Positions 14,520-27,300 of a DNA stretch of 64,000 nt are shown here, one piece after another. Made by a program: the position numbers and the translations under genes. This DNA comes from Amblyornis subalaris (lineage: Eukaryota > Chordata > Aves > Passeriformes > Ptilonorhynchidae). Where the stretch lies: assembly GCA_018881555.1 (NCBI GenBank), contig JACAXG010000110.1:1135842-1199841 (forward strand), given 5' to 3'. The notes under the pieces were generated by a model. The model was not told the origin of the DNA and ran no database searches. It saw nothing but the letters and a program-made list of their open reading frames with translations. Each line of letters begins with the position of its first letter. The stretch's first letter is position 1.

Positions 14520-15060
14520 TGTAGCTGTGCCCATACCCGGCAGGGGCGCTGTTGGTTCCTGGCGAGGCAACAGCTGCAGTGACTCTCGCAGCCGGCAGGG
14601 GGCGCTGGCGGGCCCCAGTGGGGCGGGGTGGGGCCATGGTTCCCCCGCGGCTGCAGGGGGCGCTGTGGCGCGAGCGCGGCAACCTCTCCACGTGGCAATG
14701 GCGGCTCAGGCATGGGGAAGGAGAGGAGACGGCTTCCCTTGGGCACAAACCGTAGCAGATCGCAGTCTCAGAGCCCAACACACAGGGGTAGCCATGGCAA
14801 CACGCGGGAGGCAGGGGCCCAGCAGGAGGCAGCCCTGGTCCCAGATCCCAGCACAGGAGCAGCCGCGGAGCTACAGTGTAGCAGAGCAGTCCACTGCTCC
14901 GGGCAAAACGCTGACTGTTCTCTGTTCCCAACCACGAGACTGCTAAGTCAATGGTAGCAGTACCCGGCTTGATACACACAGACCTCAGCACAGGCAGTGC
15001 TGCTGCTCCGACCCCGAACCAGAAAAGAGAGCCACTCCCAGCCTCTCCCCAACCATGAGC
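14520..15060. promoter_or_regulatory. GC-rich CpG island-like element with CTCF-like and RFX motifs
   Basis: Composition changes abruptly from AT-rich to strongly GC- and CpG-rich. Three same-orientation cores, CAGGGGCGCT at 14541 and CAGGGGGCGCTG at 14596 and 14654, match the centre of the vertebrate CTCF consensus and are spaced 55 and 58 bp apart. A complete RFX X-box palindrome follows at 14788-14801. No known exon overlaps. It could be an insulator or enhancer, a distant 5' exon or promoter, or the U3 of an unrecognised minus-strand LTR. A 293-codon open frame on the minus strand (14308-15189) crosses it, but its translation has biased composition and no domain, so I do not call it a gene. 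Confidence 0.5.
14788..14801. promoter_or_regulatory. RFX-type X-box
   Basis: GTAGCCATGGCAAC fits the RFX consensus GTNRCC-N2-RGYAAC with both half-sites intact. It lies inside the GC-rich island, 121 bp from the last CTCF-like core. Confidence 0.6.
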
Positions 15061-15521
15061 CCGGGCCGATCTCACACATATCATGATACTCCCAAGCTGG
15101 GAAGGGGGAAGAAACCGTGACAATTTTGGGCACAACCTGGGTATGGGATAACAATCTCCAGAACACCCCGTTAAAACCACCAGCTCCATACTGGGAGAAT
15201 ATGATATGTGTTATATGGAGAAGCTGCCCACTTATCTGGCACAGAGGCAGAGCTGTGAGAGGTTTTAAGTAGCACCAATATTCCAGAGATGTGGGTGTAA
15301 TCAAATTAGACCCAGCCAAGCACAATACTACCTTACTACATAATGATTGAAACCAAAGGAATCTGTCCTTTTGCAGCTTGTTGTTATCATGGCATCTGTT
15401 TTGATCCCCACAGCTTACAACACAAAGATTTAGGTTTACCAAGAAGCCTGATTCTCTCTAGACAGGCATGGCTGAGTAGGGAACTGGTAGACAAACCAAA
15501 GGGAAAGAAGCAAATGCCCAG

Positions 15522-15645
15522 GCAGAGGGGCAGAATCACTTCCCTCAACCTACTGGCAATGGTCTTCCTAATGCATCCCAGGATACCACTGGCCTTTTCG
15601 GCCACAACAGCACACTGCCAGCTCATAGATCAATTTTTCGTCTTA
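15522..15645 (-). mobile_element. CR1 LINE fragment (end of ORF2)
   Basis: On the minus strand a frame reads a degenerate copy of the conserved CR1 ORF2 tail, recognisable by KASGILGCIRKTIASR and a following EVILPL, which resemble the usual KANGILGCI and SR-EVILPLY blocks. The piece is short and truncated at both ends. Confidence 0.75.
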
Positions 15646-18050
15646 CTGAGACTTGGTAGCTCTCAATGTTCATTTAATGTCCCAGTTTTTTTCTTTTTTT
15701 GATATTACCTTTGTAGAGTTAAAAACTGATATTAAGCTAAACAAATCCTTGTTTCATAGAATGCACACAGAGTCCCAATATTAGCATTTAATAGAGGTGT
15801 TAATTCCAAATAAACAACCGTTACTTACACATGCATGGAGAGAAAAAATGGAGAAGTTACTCTATTCTTTTGATGTACTCCCCAACCTTCCTGATTATTG
15901 AAAGTACTGCTGAGAGATCTTATTCCCAGTTTTTTTCATAAGAAAGATCTGTTCTTCATCACTGCCTTGATTTGCTTCAATTTACTTGTCAGGATTTTTC
16001 TAGGAGCTACAGCTTTCAGCTAGCTCTGTTTCAGTCTGACCCAGCTTCTCTTAAAAACTAGTAATTTTAGGCCATGAGAGAAAATGGATCACCTCTTTCT
16101 ACGGCTTTTCTTCTGGTGTAGTGATGCAATTGACCCTAAGGAAAAAGCTCTACATTAAACCTTTGGGTTCTGAGCATATCCAGAGGCAAAGCAGAGAGGC
16201 TTCAGAGAATGCAGGAAGATACTGTGCAGCCGCAGGAGGATCTCAGGGAATAGCTATGTGTATCTCCCCAGGGTCCAACAATTAGTAGGATAGAGATTAC
16301 TGAAACAGCTGACTGCCAATTTTCTTTACCACTCACAAATCTGAATTCTATAAGCTTGCATTTTTTTGAATGTTTGTACGAAATCTTTATAATACATTTT
16401 ATGGCAGTGAGTTCCATAATTTAATGTAAAGCTTTATGTGAAGTTCTTTCATTTAAGTCTATTCTCGTATTTTACTTCGATGAGATTTGATTTTGGTATG
16501 AGAAATAATGAATATTGCATCTTCTCTAGAGCACTTGTTTGTAAACTATCCTATCTCCTTCTCAGTGCTTTGGTCTGGTTTTGGGAGGTGAGTAGTGTGG
16601 GTTGGTATTTTTCTTCTTTTTAAAACACAAGAAGCTACCTAGTGTGTAATGTTTTTTCTTCTACTTATCAATGTCACCACAGAAGCAGTCATCCACGATC
16701 AATGCAGTATTTGAGTAGTATCTGCAGTAAGGTGAAAAGATAGCAGAATAGAAAGCATTTAAACACAAATGAAGAAAAAACCCTGAAGAGACAATGCTAT
16801 AAATCGAAGACAAAAAACTTAGCTATTTGAATACTTAATTAAAAATACTGTAAGGTAAATGTGTATAAATTAGTCAGACACTAGAGCTCATAGTTGAATA
16901 ATGGAGGTTAAAGCACAACAGGAGGGCAGTTACACAACCAGTACGAAACAAAAAGAAGTCAATGTTCATGCACAACAGCACACACTGGAATCCATACTCA
17001 TGCCTAGTCACCAATTCTGTGAGTAAAATAAACAGCATTCACTCAAAACTACATAAGATGAATGATTTTTTTGCTTATCATTTAACCGGTCTAACAACAG
17101 CAATTATACTGGAACTTAGAGGACATTGCTTCCCCCTTCCTCTTCCGTGTGTCCTTACATCAGCTTTAAAAGTCACCACATCAAATCACATCAAAGCCAT
17201 TCTAAAAACCATCACATAAAAACATTCTATGATAGTATACAACTCTTTATTTTTCTATCAACTGAAAAATCACTGAAGTTCCTACCTGAATAAATGGCAA
17301 TCTCATTAATAAAGACATACTTTATTTTTCAATGTTTTCATCACTACAGATATGCAAGAGTAGAATTTTTGTACCCAATACAATACAATAACAATGGCTA
17401 CAGAAAATATTGGGATTACATAGAATGCCAGCATTGAGCCAGAAGGTAACTTTCAACCGACATACCTTACAAGCTGTACAGATCAACAGAACAAAGAGCT
17501 GTTAAAAACCTTGATAAACTAGATCTTAAAAAGTGAAGACAGATACTGTTAGACAATATAGCATAACACAATATGGGCCATTTGGGAAGCATGCAGTGAA
17601 AGGTGCAGACTCAACATCTGATGCACTTTGCACAGCAAGATGTGTCAGCTTTCCTAAGTGTTTATCTTGAAGCCAATGAATTTGTTTGCAAAGGCTCCAA
17701 AAAACAAAACGCATAACACATTCTTGTGAGGATACTTCTCTGTTAGTTCTAAAAGTTTGCAAGGCCACTTGCAAGAGGAACTGTAAGTTTGTCTCTATAG
17801 AGTGTAAGAAAATACAAAAAGGAATTAAGAAGCCTTCAGGCAATCTAAAATATCTAAATCATAGAAGTAATGTATTAAGTATGATTTTTAAAGTAAAAAG
17901 AATTGTTAAATATCTTTGTCTATTACCTGAATTGGCATCTTGTAAAAGTAGTTAAAAAAACCTTCCATAATGTGAACCTTGCTGCAAAACTGAAGGCCAA
18001 TTGTAAGCAGTTAAAATAGACTTTTTTTTTCTTTTTCCACATTTCAGGCT
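15646..18050. other. Intergenic DNA downstream of CENPK
   Basis: AT-rich DNA without a recognisable gene or repeat family. The open frames at 16962-17219 and 17526-17843 show no domain and overlap frames on the other strand. It extends to the proposed CENPK polyadenylation site. Confidence 0.5.
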
Positions 18051-18205
18051 CTTAAATATACACTTTAATAAAAAAGAAAAAAAAAATCATCCAACAAGAA
18101 GCGGTTGCCGATATTAAATAAGCTTATTACGAAACCTAAGTATGTCCTAGCCCTGAATTAAGAGTACTGGTGGTGTTTTGTTTTCAAGTACATGTGTAGG
18201 TCACA
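18050..18205 (-). other. CENPK: CENPK 3' UTR with ATTAAA poly(A) signal
   Basis: Downstream of the CENPK stop, the minus strand has ATTAAA at about 18064-18069, roughly 140 nt past the stop. This is the nearest plausible polyadenylation signal. Further TTTATT strings (AATAAA on minus) near 17249 and 17321 could serve a longer transcript. Confidence 0.45.
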
Positions 18206-18364
18206 CTACTTGTGAAAAGCTTCTAGGCGCATTCTGTTTGGATCCTCTGGATGTCTCAGGGCCATTCCATATCGCAGCAGCAGCTCAATATAAGGTGGCC
18301 AAAATGACTCACTGATTGTTACATAAGGTTCATGTGGTGTGGTTATTAATTTGTTTATCAGAAT
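18206..18364 (-). CDS. CENPK: CENPK last coding exon
   Basis: Begins after TCTTCCAG and reads [15 protein letters not shown], then [12 protein letters not shown], and ends RLEAFHK-stop (TAG at 18206-18208). This is the most conserved part of CENP-K. It starts on a codon boundary. Confidence 0.95.
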   Translation of the reverse strand: MLINKLITTPHEPYVTISESFWPPYIELLLRYGMALRHPEDPNRMRLEAFHK

Positions 18365-21300
18365 CTGGAAGACCAAAAGGATAAGATTTAGGAAATTAAC
18401 AAAACAGCTAGATTTTTATCTCCTTTAACCAAACTTATACAAATTACTGTAATGTAGGCAATATAAGAAATACAGGACTACAGAAGAAATACAAGACTTG
18501 TTCAAAGTAGAAGCAAAGAACTTCCAATTAACTTAATTACATCTTTTTTGAAGCAAAAATCAGAAACAGAATCTTCCTTTTATCCAGAATAAATATAGAC
18601 TAAATTCCTTATCTAAATACAAAATTAGTTAATGGAGTTAAAAACAAAATCAGTTTTGTCATTCTTTTTCAGTTCATGGAGATCATGTTCATGCCCTCAT
18701 AATATTGCTCACAGGGAATACTGCACACATTACAGATTAAATAATCTTAATCATTTTAATCTTAATCATGGTGCTCTATCTATTCATCCTAGATATTTCA
18801 TCTTTCTACTCAGAGTTTTTAAATGTTATACTGTCCCGAGTTCAGTAACTGATTGTCTGCCCGTTAGTGCCAAAGACAAATTCACAATCCTTACTACCAG
18901 GCTTTACCTTTTTTTTCACCCACTGCTACTAAAAAAAGACCAAAATAAACAACTGCTCTTCTTTTTCAGAACATTCTGAAGAATTATTCCAGTGAATATC
19001 TTTTGTACTTCCATGAATTTACTCCAAATGCATTATTTTAGATTAATTTTTACTTAGTCTTTTCTTATATTTGATATTCTGAAATAGCCTTTATGGCTGT
19101 AACTTTTATATCTGTATCTAAGAAAACATTTTTAAAATTTAACAGGGACTTGAGGCTAGAACCACATTACTCAACAAAGAAAAACCTTCCAGACTACAAA
19201 GATAAGAGACATTGACGCTTTAGGTCAAGATAGTTAAAATTAAAAACAAGTCTGAATTTTTCAAATACTGTGTTCTTCCAAATGGAAATCAGACATTACT
19301 TGAGTATGTTCACATTTTCAGGAGATTAACAATATCATAAAAATAGGAAGGGCAATTTTAAAGCTTTAGAAGAACTTTAAAATTCCCATTCCATAAGGAC
19401 TGTGGCTGTTATAAATTCCAATCTGTTTTCAAGCTCTGCCTAATTTGGCATTAACAGGTATGCTGAGATATTTGAAGCATGTAAAATTATTTTGATGATG
19501 TAAGCCCAAAGTCTGGGCTTTAAACTAAAGTACAACAATATCATAGTGATCAGATGATAGCATCTGAATACCAGAAAGTTTTTATCCATCACATTTGGCC
19601 TCAAGAAAAAAGTTTTTCCCCCAGGGACATCTTATATATAGATAATTTAGAACTGTTGAAGGAGGAGGAACAGAAAATTTCACTGTGAATGCTACATTTA
19701 AGAAGGACAATAATGCTTTGCAATTCAAATTCATAAATTGCACTGTAATTAAAAGTTCATACTAAGCAATGCTTGCATACTTATAAAATCAATTAGAAGT
19801 GCATGAATTGGATTAATTGATTTCCTTGTATGAGAAGAATTCAGTTAATACACAAGACTATTGGTCCTTCTTACACTACATATCAATTGGTCCTTCTATA
19901 ATTGTTAATGTATATTTCAAAACTATTTTTCTTGAAACCCTATAAATTAGAGAATGAAATGGACCAATTTTTTTTGTTAAACACAGTATTTGTCTCTCCT
20001 AACATGAGCCACTAAGGTGCATAAAACTTCTTTGAACAAAACATTATAAAATCAAGAAATAAGAGATAATAATTCTCCAGACTAAATTGAACATTATTGC
20101 CACCTCTCTTGTAAAAATTTGGGGTTTATTTTGATAGGAATTAGAACAGGAAACTGACTTAGAATCATAGAATGGTTCGGATTGGAATGCACCTGAAAGA
20201 TCATCCAGTTCCAACTCCCTTCCACGGGCAGAGACACCTTCCACTAGACCAGGTTGCTCAGGGCCCCATCCAACCTGGCCTTGAACAGTTCCAGGGATGG
20301 GGCATCCACAGCTTCTCTAGGCAACCTGTTCCCGTGCCCCACCCCCTAACAGTAAAGAATTTCTTCTCAACAGCTAATGTGTATCTCTCTTCTTGTAGTT
20401 TAAAATTATTCCCCCATGTAAAAAGTTGCTCTCCTTCTTTTTATAGGCCCCCTTTTAGTACTGGAAGGCTGCAATGAGGTCTCCCTGCAGCCTTCTTGAA
20501 GATTCAACATTCTTAATAACTCTAGATTAACGATCTTAACTAAATGCCATATACTGCTATTTACCTTAATAATAAACACATTATTATTATCATCATCACC
20601 ATCATCAGAATCACCATTATGAGTATTTAAAAATCCATCATCATCATTATCATCATCATTTTATCTGAGTATTTAAAAATTCCTTAAATCTCTACATAGT
20701 AAAAGCATCTTACCTCTAAAATTTCTTGCAGTGTTATCAGTTCTACAGCTGGCTCTGCAGAAGAATTCTGGAAAGACAACCAGCCCAGCCAAATTAACAA
20801 AACCCTAAACTAGTCAGGAAAAATGTTGACAAAGTAAAATAATTACACNATTATTTGATTGCATAGTACACAACAGACAATTTTACTTTAGTTCTGACAG
20901 AAGTACAAGGTAGCATTTCTCTACCAATTCAAAATTCTACACTTCAAATGTAACATTTTAAAATTAATTATTAAATGAGATTAATCTTAAGTGATAATAA
21001 TGTTTCTATCTGTGTTTACATTTTAATAAAACCAAGTACATCACATTTATAATGTAGTACAGAACCTTCTGTGAACAAGATTTGTTAGGTGAAAAAAAAT
21101 ATTTTTCATGAGCTTTAGACAAATGTTTGTAATACAAATTTGATGCAACTCAAGACTTCATTTCATAGTCCCTTAATATTTTTTCACGATTTGACAATAA
21201 ATGCTTATTTGCTTTGAATTCAACTAAAAAAAAATGACCAAGGTTAAGAAATAGAATCATTAAAAATTTTGGTGGAAAAAAAAGGTGATGATAAAATATC

Positions 21301-24300
21301 ACTAGAAAATTACTTGTTTTCTTCTGCAGAAAGCAAATCAAGCCATTTGTCTATAAAGTGATATAGCTTCCTTAGGCAGCAATGTTAGAGTGGATCTGCT
21401 TGTATTGTTGCATGGTAAACCAGATTCTTTAATTCTTCCAGTTTTATCCTTTTTCCCCATCCACTTCAATTTCAACAAAATAAAGGAGATAATATACCAC
21501 TGGCAGCTGCTTTCTCAGCATTGCTGTTGAGTATGTTTACTTAAGTCCTAAGACATTAACAAGGGTGCAGCATCTTATACAAACTTCACTTCTGGAACAG
21601 AAGAATACCAGCAAGAAAGAAGAATTTGTGAAAGGCAAGTTCTGGCACTTTTTTCCAGTCACAGTTTGTAATATTCTCACCTGCAGAGAGTCAGAAGTTT
21701 CAGTTTCCATGGAGAGCTTGCTCCATGGAAACCTTGCAAACCATGGAGCTAGGGCCCAGTAACACCTATCTATATGCCTTTATCTTGATACATGGCTGAG
21801 GAAACAGAACCTACACTATCTGCAGGAAGTTTCTTAGAGCAAACACAAAGATACTGCTGTTGTATTTCCCTGGTCAAAAATACTACCAACATAGTAAGTA
21901 CCTCTAGTTAATTAATGCTTATAAAGTCACTTTAAGCAGGATGCTCAGCATTTAATTATTTAGCCCGAAAGGCACCTTCTTCATTCTTCCAATCAGACAG
22001 ATTTGCATAAAGAATATTCCTCAACCTCTGACTTTTCATTATCTTGAAATCTTTCAGTTCTGACTTTCCTTATCTTGAAAAAAAAAAAAGTCTTTCTTAT
22101 CCTATACTTAAAATGCAGGGTAATTCTTACTACGTATATAGAAGGTGTTGGGCCACAGCAATGGAAGTCAACCTGAGCTGCTATGACCCAGTCTTCGCTC
22201 CCACTCCCAATTCCAGACGCATGTGTCAGGTGACACGAGGGTGGAACCAGACCAGCAAGGCTTGGAGCAGTACACACTACACTGCAGCCATGTCCTACAG
22301 ACATCAGCCCTGGACATTTGCCCTTCCACAGAACTACTGTGAACACCAAATGCTTCCACAAAGTGAAGCAAAATTATGTACAGAGTTAAAGAGTTCGGCG
22401 CTGCCAGATTGTTGAACCAAGCTGATTACAGAAGAGACCAATGTGTTCTCCTGAATCAACATAGCAGTAAATTTCATTGCTAGTGATTACAATCTGTATT
22501 TCTGACACAATTAATAAAACAATATAGGCAAAAATTGCTGGCTGTCCTGCCTTCACAGTTAATCGCTTAAATGCAGATTACGGGTGACCTCTAGTTAAGG
22601 CAAGTGATCCAAATGAGTCAAAAGATATAGCAAAGCTATGGATTCACAAAGAGTGAAAAGAAAGAAAAAGACTTGTCAGAAACAAACTGTGCTTAAGAGT
22701 TCAGGAAATACATAAATAAAATTTAAGCTAAGAAAACATAAAACCTTGTGTTGAAATTAATCAAAATACATCTTTTGTTCAAGTAAAAGTGATTGGTGAC
22801 GGCCAACATGGCTTCATTAAAGACGAACTGCACCCAGCAAATTTAGTGGCCTTCTACAACAGAGTTACAGTGTTTGTGGAAAAGGGAAGAGCATCTGATG
22901 TCATCTATCTAAACTTGTGCAAAGCATTTGACACTGTCCCACATGACATCCTTGCTTCTAAATTGGAGAGGCTGATAGCAAAATGTGCCATATTTACTAA
23001 TAGCAGGAAACTAAGGCATTGGTAAACAGAAAAATTAAGATTCAACAAAATAAGATGTTTGAATAACACTTTGAAAATGGACATCATGTCTTGACATCTC
23101 TATTTGGTATTTTTATGTGCAAAATATGTACTTATGTGCAAAACCAATATTGTTTATTTTTAATTAAAAGCTCAGGATTCATTAGTTGCAAATTACAGAT
23201 AGAAAAAGACAAGGGTGTAATTAGTTGCTTTGGTGATGGGTGTGAGTTTTGTTTATAATACTGTTTCTTAGCAGATTCCAAAAAAGATGAATCCCAGTGA
23301 AAACAAATATAGAAAATGGGTATTCCTAGGATAAGCTAGGGAACTGAAAAATGCTATCTTACCGGAGAACATAAAAGTGTTGCTAGTTCAATTATCAAAA
23401 TAAAGAAAGAGGAGGTATGAGATTGCTGTCTATAAGTATACCAGGAGGAATAAACACAAGAAAGAAACAGAGTTATTCTAAGGAAAATTCTGGAGTAAGA
23501 ATACCAATGGATCTGTGTTACACATGGATAAATTTAGACTGGAAGCTATGACAGTTTCTAACCAGAGTACACGAAAAAACACAGAAGAAACAGTAGTAAT
23601 AAAAATTATTTTTTCTAAAATGGAGTTCAATGATAATATTAAAGAAATTATATTACATGGTTATCTGAAATAACAGAGAATTGGATTAAAGAAATCGTTT
23701 CTGTTTCTGTAATGTTAAGTGTGCCTGAAATCAAAATCAACCCCACCTTTTTTTGCAACTTTTTGGTATCTATCAAATAGCAATAGTAATAATTTTACTT
23801 TTACTGCACACTTTGAATTTATTATGCAAAATACTCCCTGGCCGCCTATTTTCCCTAAAGTTTTAAGATAATTTTTGACCCAGTTTGCCTGAACAAAATC
23901 TGATGATTAACATTCCCAACGACCCTGTAATTATAAACACTTTTCCTTATTATTCCAAAAACATTGTTAGACAATTAAAATTTGTTTTGCCAAGGAAAAT
24001 AGGAATCTACTCGCCCAGTTAAGTAAAAAAGAAAATGAGTCAATTTGGATTGAACCACTCACCATTTCCAAATTTGGCATTGCTTGCAATTCAGTAAGAA
24101 ATACAATACATTGTTATGCATCTCATTGGGTAAAGGATATATGCATAAAGAAAATAAAATATCCAGCTGGAAACAGCCTTAAATAATATAAAGCAACCTG
24201 AAAAATATAATTTAAACCTAGAGGATCAGCTGTAAGAACTATGCTTATTTCAAAATACAACTGCAGATTGGATGCTAATGACTTTAAACAGATACTGCAT

Positions 24301-27300
24301 GTAATGAAATATAAATTGAACATTTCAAATTTAATACGTAAAGAAAAGCCTTACCTTGTTTTTAACATTTTCAACTTTCTCTGGAAGAGGAAAATGTTCA
24401 TCCAGGAATTCACCCAAAGCATTCAAGAGTTCTTTCTTGTAGGTCTTTAATTTCAACATTTTATTTTTCAGTTCATCAAATCCACTGATTTCCAAACTAA
24501 TAGTAAAAACATAGCAATAGAATATGGAATCAAATAAAATAATTTAAAAGTCCTTCATAAGTAAAAAACCCCCTTATTTTCTATTGTTATAAATTCAAAA
24601 TCTTGAATCACAGGATATAGTAGCATGATTTCCATGTTTCAAATATGGATTACTGAACAATTATTTGATCTATTAAACAAAACAAAGAATATGTTTTAAG
24701 AGTTTGTTTGCTCATTTGCTCCTCTTGATATTTAAATTCTTCAATTTATAACTCAAAAATGTGGAAATACCTTTTTGTGGAAAGTTGTTCAACTTGGGTT
24801 TTGGTCTCTTCTTCAATTTTATTAAGAGTATCTAGCAACTGTTCCTGTTCCTCAAACCACCGCTGTTCTCTTTGAAACATGAAAAGTAGGAAACGGCACA
24901 ACAGATAAATAGTTTTCCTGGATGGTCAAAAAAAAAAAATAGCTTATAGCATTCATAAGTCCAAATTATTTTATTACCTTTTCAGATCCTCTTCCAGTTG
25001 TTTATTCTTTGACCGAACTGTTGACAGCACCATTTCAAGATCATTTTTTACTTTCTGCAACTATTGAAAAAAATAAAAAAATTAAACTAGTGCTTGCAGG
25101 TAGCCCAGTCTGTAGTGTTCTGTGTAAGGCTACATCTGTAAATCTGATAAAGAGGGCCAAAATCATGTGCAATTTCTTAACAAATATTACAATCTAGTTT
25201 AAAATGCAGGAGCTATTTAAAATGTCACTGTGACCAGTTGCTCATTACCATCTTTTGAAGCTTACAGAGCTTACCAAAACACTTAATTTTACCTGAAGCA
25301 AATTATGGAGCACACACATGAACTGCTCAGCTGATGAATGACTGAGCAGAAAATGTCTACAGCACCAGGGTTAGGGTTAGGGTTAGCATTGTCTAAATCA
25401 CTGCAGCTGCTTGCAAGGATGAATCCATGCTAATTGCACCAACATAAAATGTACAGAAAAAGATGCTGCAAAGAAAGTCTAACTGCATCCATGAATTAAA
25501 TGGTCCTCAGTGCTACGGACGTATCTGAGACAGGAAAGACAGAAATAAAACTACTGCAGTCAGAAGCTATAGGCATTGCTGAATCTAGGGAACAGTGGAC
25601 TCTCAGTGGGCTGGGTCTTTCATTACAGAATCACAGAATGGATAAGGCTGTATTGAGGAATATACCCAGTGCAGGCAGCTCAGGGTGCAGCTGCAGTGGG
25701 AGCTGCAGGTTGAGCTCTAGGTGTTGAGAGCCCCAGGCAAGAGGCTCTGCCAGCCCTTTGCAGAACAAGGGGCTGTGGGACCTGTAGCACTGCCAGCTGA
25801 GCAGACACTGAGAGACATGGCAGGAGCCAATGACACCTGGAATTTCCTGCATTTACACTATGACGGTATAAAAGCCCAGGGGTTCCTTTGTTCTCATTCC
25901 CCTACTGGGAGGCACCTAGCTCGAGCTGTTATTTTGCTATTATTGCACCATGATTAAATTATTTTAAGGATCAGGATGTGTGAGACTAAGGGAAGAATAA
26001 AACCTGGTATTGAGCTGGTAAGGAAACCTGATCTGGCTGTGTGAGTGTGGAGGGTGTAGCTGCAAATGGGCCCAATGATTGATACAGCGGCTCCTGGATT
26101 GTTGCACAGGGAAGTTTCCTTAACAGTTGTGAGGGACCACAGTGGGTCATCTGGTCCAACCTCCCTACTCAAGCAGGGTCATCCAAGAACACGCAGCACT
26201 GGTTGCATCCAGACAGTTCTTGAGTAAACTCCAGTGAGGGAGACTGCACAACCTCTCCGGGCAATCTGTTCTAGTGCACAGTAAAGAAGTTCTTCAAGTT
26301 CCTGTGCATCCCATCTCCCCTTGTCCTATTGCTTGGCACCACCGAGAAGAGCCTGGCTCCATCCTCTTCCGATACTTGTATAAATTGATGAGGTCCCCTG
26401 TTAGTGCACTATGTTCTACAAAATAATGTTTCTAATAGTTTATGCTTTTTCTAATATAAACCTATGATTTGCATGTATTTTGCCTGCTTCCATAAAAAAT
26501 ATGAGAACTCGAGAATTTAGCTCAAAGAAATACAAATTCTGAAAATATACTACAGAAGCAAATACGCTCCATGTATACAACATCTGAAAAAAACTGGAAT
26601 CCTCAAGTATCAGACCAATATGCCATAGTTATACAGGAAAATCAAAGTGTGTAAACTAACAACTTATTGATAGTGACTCTCAACAGCAGCTGGGTTCCCC
26701 ATTGTGAGTGATACTAGAAGGCATGAGACACAGAATATTCTCACATAGGTCACGTAGCATTGCTGTGTCCCATCAAGACAGCGTAATGTTACCTGCAAGA
26801 CATTCTTGATTTGCTCTTTCTTCCAAGGCTGGAGGAACTCAGCAAGTAATTTGCAAACTATTGCCACAGAACTCAATGTGTAAGAATACTGACTCTTCCA
26901 TGTAACACATAATATTACGTAATGTTCTATCAAGTATGAAATGCAATATATATTAACTTTTTGTATAAAAAGATACATACAAATATCTCAAGGGCAACAG
27001 GCACAAACTGAAATACAGGAAGTTCCATCTGAAAATTAGGAAAAACTGCTCTACTGGAGGATGACTGAACACTGGAATAGGCTGCCCATAGAGTCTGTGG
27101 GGTCTCCTTCTTTGGAGATATTCAAAAGCCACCTGGACACAATCCTCTGAGGCACTTAGGGACAGGGTTTAGTGGTGGACTTGAATGGTTAGACCCTATG
27201 ACCTTAGTGGTCTTTTCCAACCTAAACTATTCTATGATTCTATCTCCAGAGCTCTCTTCCAACCCCAGACGTTCTATGACAAATTCCACTGAGCAATTAA

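Noticed and set aside
14308..15189. 293-codon minus-strand open frame as a protein gene
   Set aside because: It runs from GC-rich island sequence into the GATA microsatellite, where it reads repeated Tyr/Ile/Ser, and has no recognisable domain.
20849..20849. Single N in the sequence
   Set aside because: An unresolved base in intronic DNA; an assembly matter, not biology.
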